Assembly: GCA_015491275.1 (NCBI GenBank)
Contig: WFWF01000040.1
Span: forward strand, 1 to 19,853
DNA: 19,853 bases
Reading direction: 5' to 3'
From: Aquificales bacterium
Lineage (GTDB): Bacteria; Aquificota; Aquificia; Aquificales; Aquificaceae
Of the stretch, positions 15,358 to 19,853 are shown piece by piece. Made by a program: the position numbers and the translations under genes. The notes under the pieces are model-generated. The model was given only the letters and a program-made list of their open reading frames with translations, ran no database searches and was not told the origin of the DNA. Position 1 is the stretch's first letter; each line of letters opens with the position of its first letter.

Positions 15358-16029
15358 ATGGGCGTAAAGGAAACGGTAAAAGCACTTTCCGTAATAGGAA
15401 TAGGAGAAATTTACATAACAGGGAAAGTTAAGGTAGGGGGGAATGTTAAATCTTACCCGAATAAGAGACAGGTCCTCAGAGCACTCTTTGATTCTTATAA
15501 GGATTGTACCAAGTGCGACCTACACAAAAGCAGAAGGCAGGTGGTTTTCGGCGACGGAAATCCTGACTCTCCGGTGGTCTTCGTAGGAGAAGCACCGGGT
15601 GAAGAAGAAGATATACAAGGTAAACCTTTTGTGGGAAGGGCTGGCAGATATTTGAACGAACAACTAAAAAGAATAGGCATGCCGAGGGAAACCGTGTATA
15701 TAACAAATGTAAATAAGTGCAGACCGCCGGGAAACAGAAAACCGAACTATATTGAGATGCAGGCATGCCTTCCCTATCTCAGGAAGGAGCTAAGTATAAT
15801 AAATCCCAAAGTTATATGTTGCCTGGGTGCAACAGCGGCAGAAGGGATACTGGGTAAAAAGATACAAATTACAAAAATGAGGGGCCAGCTCTTCCCCTAT
15901 CCTTACAACCCTTCAGTAAAGGTATTTCTAACCTTTCATCCCGCCTTTATCCTGCGTAATCTGAATGCGGAAGGGGAGTTTATAGAAGATCTGATAAAGT
16001 TAAAGGAAATCGTAAAAGGTGGGTTATAA
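15358..16029 (+). CDS. Family-4 uracil-DNA glycosylase (4Fe-4S)
   Basis: The enzyme removes uracil from DNA arising by cytosine deamination, which is fast in hot environments. In 223 residues, motif A is VFVGEAPGEEEDIQGKPFVG (74-93), and motif B is FHPAFILRN (193-201). The four cluster cysteines are Cys 50, Cys 53 (CTKC), Cys 121 (NKCRPPGN) and Cys 137 (QACLPY), as in thermophile UDGs of this family, which often carry older labels as phage DNA-polymerase-related. The first 45 residues precede the usual start of the domain and are unlike it. No strong Shine-Dalgarno precedes ATG 15358, only four bases after the cytochrome stop, so translation may depend on coupling. Motifs leave little doubt about the family. 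Confidence 0.93.
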   Translation: MGVKETVKALSVIGIGEIYITGKVKVGGNVKSYPNKRQVLRALFDSYKDCTKCDLHKSRRQVVFGDGNPDSPVVFVGEAPGEEEDIQGKPFVGRAGRYLNEQLKRIGMPRETVYITNVNKCRPPGNRKPNYIEMQACLPYLRKELSIINPKVICCLGATAAEGILGKKIQITKMRGQLFPYPYNPSVKVFLTFHPAFILRNLNAEGEFIEDLIKLKEIVKGGL

Positions 16030-16030
16030 T
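16025..16030 (+). promoter_or_regulatory. Possible -10 element before the phosphatidyltransferase gene
   Basis: A perfect TATAAT sits across the stop codon of the glycosylase gene, 14 bases before ATG 16045. No -35 or TG extension is visible. The mRNA leader would be about eight bases and no Shine-Dalgarno precedes the ATG. Confidence 0.35.
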
Positions 16031-16044
16031 TTATTTTCTATAAA

Positions 16045-16659
16045 ATGAGCTATTTAACAAAAGAGTTTAAGCCGTACCTTGAAAGGGGACTTGATCCCCT
16101 GATTGATAAACTTGCCCATTTCAAAGTAAGCCCCAATTCCATAACCCTTCTCGGACTTACCCTCATAGCGGGAGGTTCTGTTTTCCTTTACTTGGACATG
16201 AGATATTACGGCGCGACATTGCTGATTATTGGTGCCCTCATGGATACGATAGACGGTCACCTCGCCAGGAAAACAGGTGCCCAATCACCCTTCGGAGCAT
16301 TCTTAGACTCTACGGTTGATAGAATTTCCGATGCACTTCCTTTTTGTGCATTTGTCCTTATATACGCAGAAAGGGACGAATATCTATATATCTTTATAAC
16401 TCTCACAGCACTCGTATCTTCCTTCCTCGTAAGCTACACAAGGGCAAGGGCGGAATCCTTAGGAGTAAAAAATATGGGAGGGCTCTTTGAAAGGTCAGAG
16501 AGGTGGATAACCCTCCTCTTAGGCATACTCACCCAACTTGAAATAATAGCCCTTCTTATAATAGCTGTAGGCTCAGCATATACATCTTTTCAGAGGGTAA
16601 AAATTACGGAAAAACTTCTGGAGTCAGGAGGAAGCACAGATGATATTAACCGCGGATAG
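16045..16659 (+). CDS. CDP-alcohol phosphatidyltransferase, resembles phosphatidylinositol-phosphate synthase
   Basis: This integral membrane enzyme transfers a phosphatidyl group from CDP-diacylglycerol to an alcohol phosphate. Of 204 residues, the catalytic signature is complete: Asp 67, Asp 70-Gly 71, Ala 74-Arg 75, Gly 84, Asp 88 and Asp 92 (D-x2-DG-x2-AR-x8-G-x3-D-x3-D). About five to six hydrophobic segments are visible. The stretches DSTVDRISDALPF, RARAESLGV and GGLFERSERW recall actinobacterial and archaeal-type inositol-phosphate (PIP/AIP) synthases more than PgsA glycerophosphate enzymes. Phosphatidylinositol has been reported in Aquificales lipids. Substrate is therefore a reasoned guess and PgsA remains possible. 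There is no Shine-Dalgarno. The last 20 bases overlap dnaN. Confidence 0.85.
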   Translation: MSYLTKEFKPYLERGLDPLIDKLAHFKVSPNSITLLGLTLIAGGSVFLYLDMRYYGATLLIIGALMDTIDGHLARKTGAQSPFGAFLDSTVDRISDALPFCAFVLIYAERDEYLYIFITLTALVSSFLVSYTRARAESLGVKNMGGLFERSERWITLLLGILTQLEIIALLIIAVGSAYTSFQRVKITEKLLESGGSTDDINRG

Positions 16660-17731
16660 GGAAGAACTTGAAGTGGTCCTAAAAAAGGCAAGACAGGCTA
16701 CGGAAACAAAATCTGCTCTCCCCATACTTACAAATTTTCTTATATCCGCAGAAGATTCGGTACTAATTATAAGGGCAACCGATCTTGAGAATTATTTGAC
16801 CATTAAAATAAGGGCTGAAGTTGAAAGAGAAGGTAAAACATGTGTTAATTCAAAAAAGATTACGGAAATAGTCAGGAACTTAAATTCAGCCACGGTACAA
16901 TTTGAATTAAAGGACAACAACCTGGTAATAAGGGGAGGAAGAAGTGTATTTAAACTTCCAGTCGCGGACCCAGATGACTTTCCCGAATTTATGGAATCTC
17001 CCGAAGTGTCGGAGTACATAGGAGGAGAAATATTGATAAACGGAATAGATAAGGTAGAGTATGCCATTGCAAAGGAAGAAGGAAATATAGCACTGCAAGG
17101 ACTTTATATATCCGGTTATGAAGACGAGATACACTTTGTAGGCTCAGACGGGCACAGACTCGCCCTATTTTATCCCAAAGGAAAGCTTAGTTCATCCTTT
17201 TTGCTTTCGCGAAAGAGTTTAAAGGTGTTAAAACAGTTAGTAAGCAGTATTGAAAATATAGGGATAAGTATCTCTCAAGACGGTTCTTTGGCATACTTTA
17301 TATCGGAGGAATGGCAGTTAGGTGTAAGGCTTTTGGAAGGTGAATTTCCAAACTATATGGGTGTAATCCCCACAAGTTTTTCAAGGGAAATTAAACTTGA
17401 CAAAAATGAACTTAAAAGAATCCTCAAAAGACTGTCAAGTATTGCGGAAGGAAGTGTACTACCTTTAAAAATGCACTTCAGCAACAATTTGCTTGTGCTG
17501 GAAGTAAGCGACCCTGATTTCGGAGAAGGAAGGGAAGAAATGGATGTAGAGTACACGGAAGAACCCTATGAGATTTCTTTTAACGGCAAATATGTATTGG
17601 ATGCGATAGATCATTTTGATACGGATGAAGTTATATTTAAGTTTACTTCACCAGATACCGCAGCCCTTATAGAGTCAATAGATGAGGCAAAAGATCCGTA
17701 TAAATGTATAATAATGCCCATGAGATTGTGA
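16640..17731 (+). CDS. dnaN: DNA polymerase III beta subunit (sliding clamp)
   Basis: The clamp encircles DNA as a ring of two subunits and keeps replicative polymerase on its template. The 363 residues match the usual length (E. coli 366) and three-domain layout of about 120 residues each. MILTADREELEVVLKKA opens domain 1, with SALPILTNFLI following at 25-35. FVGSDGHRLALFY (about 165-177) belongs to domain 2 and forms part of the partner-binding pocket. The end IIMPMRL matches the conserved clamp C-terminus M-P-M-R-L. The ATG at 16640 has AGGAGGA seven bases upstream (16626-16632), inside the previous gene. dnaA is not adjacent, so this is not the common dnaA-dnaN origin arrangement. Confidence 0.97.
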   Translation: MILTADREELEVVLKKARQATETKSALPILTNFLISAEDSVLIIRATDLENYLTIKIRAEVEREGKTCVNSKKITEIVRNLNSATVQFELKDNNLVIRGGRSVFKLPVADPDDFPEFMESPEVSEYIGGEILINGIDKVEYAIAKEEGNIALQGLYISGYEDEIHFVGSDGHRLALFYPKGKLSSSFLLSRKSLKVLKQLVSSIENIGISISQDGSLAYFISEEWQLGVRLLEGEFPNYMGVIPTSFSREIKLDKNELKRILKRLSSIAEGSVLPLKMHFSNNLLVLEVSDPDFGEGREEMDVEYTEEPYEISFNGKYVLDAIDHFDTDEVIFKFTSPDTAALIESIDEAKDPYKCIIMPMRL

Positions 17732-17743
17732 AGGAGGTTTTAA

Positions 17744-17971
17744 ATGAAATTGCTTAAAGCCCTCATCACATTACTCCTTATGGGTATGCCCCTACTTGAA
17801 TATGACTTCTCAGTAGCAAAGGAATCCAAAGGTATAAAGACTAAGACGGTTAAGAAGGTAAAGAAGAAGAAAAGAAAATCCTACAGATGGGTAAGGGTTT
17901 CCACGAAGGTAAACAGAAAGGTGGACGGGGATAAAATAAAGTTAGAAGACATGATCAGAGACATCCAATGA
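17744..17971 (+). CDS. Small lysine-rich exported protein of unknown function
   Basis: I do not recognise this 75-residue protein. It has a very strong ribosome binding site (AAGGAGGTTTTAA just before ATG). The first 18 residues look like a signal peptide (basic start, then LLKALITLLLMGMPLL), with possible cleavage after SVA at residue 25, or else a membrane anchor. Residues 26-66 are extremely basic: about 17 lysines and 5 arginines in the whole protein, including KKVKKKKRK (37-45). The C-terminal ten residues are acidic/amphipathic. Its stop overlaps the start of the next gene as ATGA. The strong Shine-Dalgarno and coupling argue that it is real. An anionic partner such as lipid, nucleic acid or cell wall is only a guess. 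Confidence 0.7.
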   Translation: MKLLKALITLLLMGMPLLEYDFSVAKESKGIKTKTVKKVKKKKRKSYRWVRVSTKVNRKVDGDKIKLEDMIRDIQ

Positions 17972-18708
17972 GTGATCAAAACAGTAAGATAATAGAGGAA
18001 CTCAAATTAAGGCAGGGGGACACATGGCGTGTCCTCAAGATAATGAGCGAGTTCGTTAAAGGTTTTGATGAGCTTGCCCATCTTGGTCCTGCGGTTACCT
18101 TCTTCGGAAGCTCAAGAAGTAAAGAAACGGATATCTACTACAAGCTGGCATACGAAACAGCCTTTATGCTTGGTAAAAAAGGATACACAATCATAACGGG
18201 CGGTGGTCCTGGCATAATGGAAGCAGCTAACAGAGGTGCTTATGATAGCGGAGCTGTTTCCGTAGGTCTAAATATTGAAATACCCACGGAACAGGAAGCA
18301 AATAAGTATCAGAATATATCCCTGCAGTTTGATTACTTCTTTGTAAGAAAGGTAATGCTTATTAAATATTCCTTAGCTTACATTATCTTTCCCGGAGGTT
18401 TCGGAACCTTTGATGAATTGTTTGAAGCCCTCACTCTTATTCAAACCGGTAAAAGTCATAGATTTCCTGTAATATTGTTCGGCAGTGACTACTGGCAACC
18501 GCTCATAGACTATATGAAAAATGTTATGATAAAATTTGGTACTATAGATCCAGAAGATGTAAATATAATGACAATAACAGATGATCCAAAGGAGGTGCTT
18601 GAAATAGTTCACAGAAGGAGTGAGGAAAAGTACAGATATCTTGAGGAATACGGGCAACCCAACGAATTCATGAAAAAGTTAAAAAAACTTATAGAAAAAG
18701 GGAAATGA
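17968..18708 (+). CDS. LOG-family protein (nucleoside 5'-monophosphate phosphoribohydrolase type)
   Basis: This is a Rossmann-fold protein of the family once called lysine-decarboxylase-like. Members such as LOG hydrolyse N6-modified AMP (cytokinin nucleotides) or related nucleoside monophosphates to base and ribose 5-phosphate. In 246 residues the diagnostic parts are VTFFGSSR (43-50), TGGGPGIMEAANRGA (77-91), RK at 127-128 and IIFPGGFGTFDELFEAL (139-155), containing PGGxGTxxE. The N-terminal 35 residues and a charged helical C-terminus extend the core. The natural substrate is not predictable from sequence. The start overlaps the preceding stop as ATGA, and the same occurs with sbcD at its end, so these three genes are translationally linked. 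Confidence 0.9.
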   Translation: MSDQNSKIIEELKLRQGDTWRVLKIMSEFVKGFDELAHLGPAVTFFGSSRSKETDIYYKLAYETAFMLGKKGYTIITGGGPGIMEAANRGAYDSGAVSVGLNIEIPTEQEANKYQNISLQFDYFFVRKVMLIKYSLAYIIFPGGFGTFDELFEALTLIQTGKSHRFPVILFGSDYWQPLIDYMKNVMIKFGTIDPEDVNIMTITDDPKEVLEIVHRRSEEKYRYLEEYGQPNEFMKKLKKLIEKGK

Positions 18709-19850
18709 AACTTATACATATCTCCGACCTTCATGCAGGGAAAACCTTGGGTAACATATCCAGGAACGAAGATCTCCTTTACGCCCTTGATCAGATTATA
18801 AGTTTCTCTAAGGAAAACGGAATAAATACAGTACTCGTAGCAGGCGATATCTTTGATAAGGCTAATCCTGATAACCTTTCAAAACAGCTTATATTTGAGG
18901 ATTTCTTTCTCAGATTAAATGCACTCAATATAAACACAATAGTAATTGCGGGAAACCATGACAGTTACGATTTTTTTAAAAGTATTAAAGAGTTAAGTAA
19001 ATTGGCACGCGTTCATATATTTGACAGACCGAGTCCTGAAAACTTTACAATAGATCTTGACCATGTAACAATAGTTGCCCTTCCATATCCTTCCGAGAGG
19101 GTAATTACGGAAGCGAGTGAAAAAGCAAATATATCCTATGCGGAGAAGGTTGAGAAGTTTATCAATTATATGGATAAAAAGACCGAGGATAAGAAAAACA
19201 AGATATTTGTAGCCCACCTGATGGTAGCGGGGGCGGTATGCACTCATACAGAAAGGGAAGTACATATATCGGATTATTACGCTGTACCCCCTACCGCCAT
19301 TCCTTCATCCTTCACCTATGTTGCCCTCGGACATGTCCATAAGCATCAGAGGATAGATAAAGCTCCTGTTCCCGCATATTACAGTGGAACCCTTTACCAG
19401 ATAGATTTTTCTGAGGCAGGACAAGACAAGTACTTTAACTTCATTGAAATAGATGAAGAGGGTATAAAACACTTGGAGAAGGTCAAGGTAGATATAAAAA
19501 ATCCTCTTATAAACATAGAAATTGGTCAAGAGGAGGTTCTTCATAAACTACCCGATTTGAAAAGATTTAACGGATATATAAAACTCATCGTCCATGTTAA
19601 GAATAAAAAAACAATACCCTACATAGTTGACAGAATAAAGGAGGAGATAGGCGAAAAGCTTCCGAGGGGCGTTGAACTAAGAAGCGAATATGACACTCGT
19701 AAGGAGCATTCCCTTGAAAATATAAATCTTACACCTCTCGGACTATATAAGGAGTACTATAAAAAGGAATACGGGGAGGAGATGCATGAGGATATAGAGA
19801 GGGCATTCATAACCCTCTTAGAGGAAACCTATGAGACCCCTTCTCCTTAA
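18705..19850 (+). CDS. sbcD: DNA double-strand-break repair nuclease SbcD (Mre11 family)
   Basis: SbcD is the metallophosphoesterase nuclease that, with the SMC-like ATPase SbcC, trims DNA hairpins and blocked ends. In 381 residues the calcineurin-like metal sites are all present: SDLHAG (Asp 8, His 10), GDIFD (47-51), GNHD (83-86), the His in VAHLMVAG (His 171) and GHVH (209-212). A capping domain follows (about 250-340). Length is near E. coli SbcD (400). The start overlaps the LOG gene as ATGA. The last 20 bases overlap a downstream start codon consistent with sbcC, which supports SbcD rather than a stand-alone phosphoesterase. Confidence 0.94.
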   Translation: MKLIHISDLHAGKTLGNISRNEDLLYALDQIISFSKENGINTVLVAGDIFDKANPDNLSKQLIFEDFFLRLNALNINTIVIAGNHDSYDFFKSIKELSKLARVHIFDRPSPENFTIDLDHVTIVALPYPSERVITEASEKANISYAEKVEKFINYMDKKTEDKKNKIFVAHLMVAGAVCTHTEREVHISDYYAVPPTAIPSSFTYVALGHVHKHQRIDKAPVPAYYSGTLYQIDFSEAGQDKYFNFIEIDEEGIKHLEKVKVDIKNPLINIEIGQEEVLHKLPDLKRFNGYIKLIVHVKNKKTIPYIVDRIKEEIGEKLPRGVELRSEYDTRKEHSLENINLTPLGLYKEYYKKEYGEEMHEDIERAFITLLEETYETPSP

Positions 19851-19853
19851 AAT
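19831..19853 (+). CDS. sbcC: Start of probable SbcC (cut by window edge)
   Basis: ATG 19831 lies in another frame inside the end of sbcD, with GAGG at 19821-19824 six bases upstream. The seven whole codons read MRPLLLK, close to the typical SbcC opening of M-R/K-P-L-x-L. Identity rests on these few residues and on the usual sbcD-sbcC order. Confidence 0.6.

Overview
The window reads as a densely packed bacterial chromosome segment, most likely from a thermophilic member of the Aquificales (Aquificota). The basis is inference from sequence character and gene content. Arginine is mostly AGA/AGG, isoleucine is often ATA, and the proteins are rich in Lys and Glu. A family-4 (4Fe-4S) uracil-DNA glycosylase is present, nuoE and nuoF form an isolated pair, and one gene resembles phosphatidylinositol-phosphate synthases, a lipid type reported for this group. 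I see no tRNA, rRNA, CRISPR array, insertion sequence or phage gene. The longest non-coding stretch is about 105 bases. I see no intrinsic terminator with a T-run.

Bases 1-6921 form a run of plus-strand genes: mutS2 (5' end outside the window), murB, ddl, ftsQ, ftsA and ftsZ. This is the distal part of a division and cell-wall (dcw) cluster with mutS2 directly upstream of murB. Genes overlap or lie within about 15 bases of each other, so they are probably co-transcribed and translationally coupled. They cover recombination/ribosome quality control (MutS2), peptidoglycan precursor synthesis (MurB, Ddl) and Z-ring assembly (FtsQ, FtsA, FtsZ).

Bases 6922-11096 hold a translation and nucleotide operon: rpsB, tsf, pyrH, then a large unassigned cytoplasmic beta-helix protein in the place where many bacteria carry frr. 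It is preceded by an extended -10 promoter and a compact leader that can fold into a nested hairpin with a 7-bp pseudoknot next to the rpsB Shine-Dalgarno. This leader is the best candidate in the window for an undescribed regulatory element, probably S2 autoregulation.

Bases 11105-12841 hold asd (plus) and hisA (minus), which converge and overlap by 14 bp. HisA and nuoE diverge from a 34-bp region. Several genes here lack a Shine-Dalgarno and have a -10-like hexamer just upstream of the ATG, suggesting leaderless or very short-leader mRNAs.

Bases 12842-19853 hold nuoE-nuoF (NADH-oxidising module of complex I), an exported tetraheme c-type cytochrome, a family-4 uracil-DNA glycosylase, a CDP-alcohol phosphatidyltransferase, dnaN, a tiny lysine-rich exported protein, a LOG-family nucleotide hydrolase, sbcD and the first codons of a probable sbcC. 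Apart from the leader RNA and the beta-helix protein, the region looks like ordinary conserved core genome.
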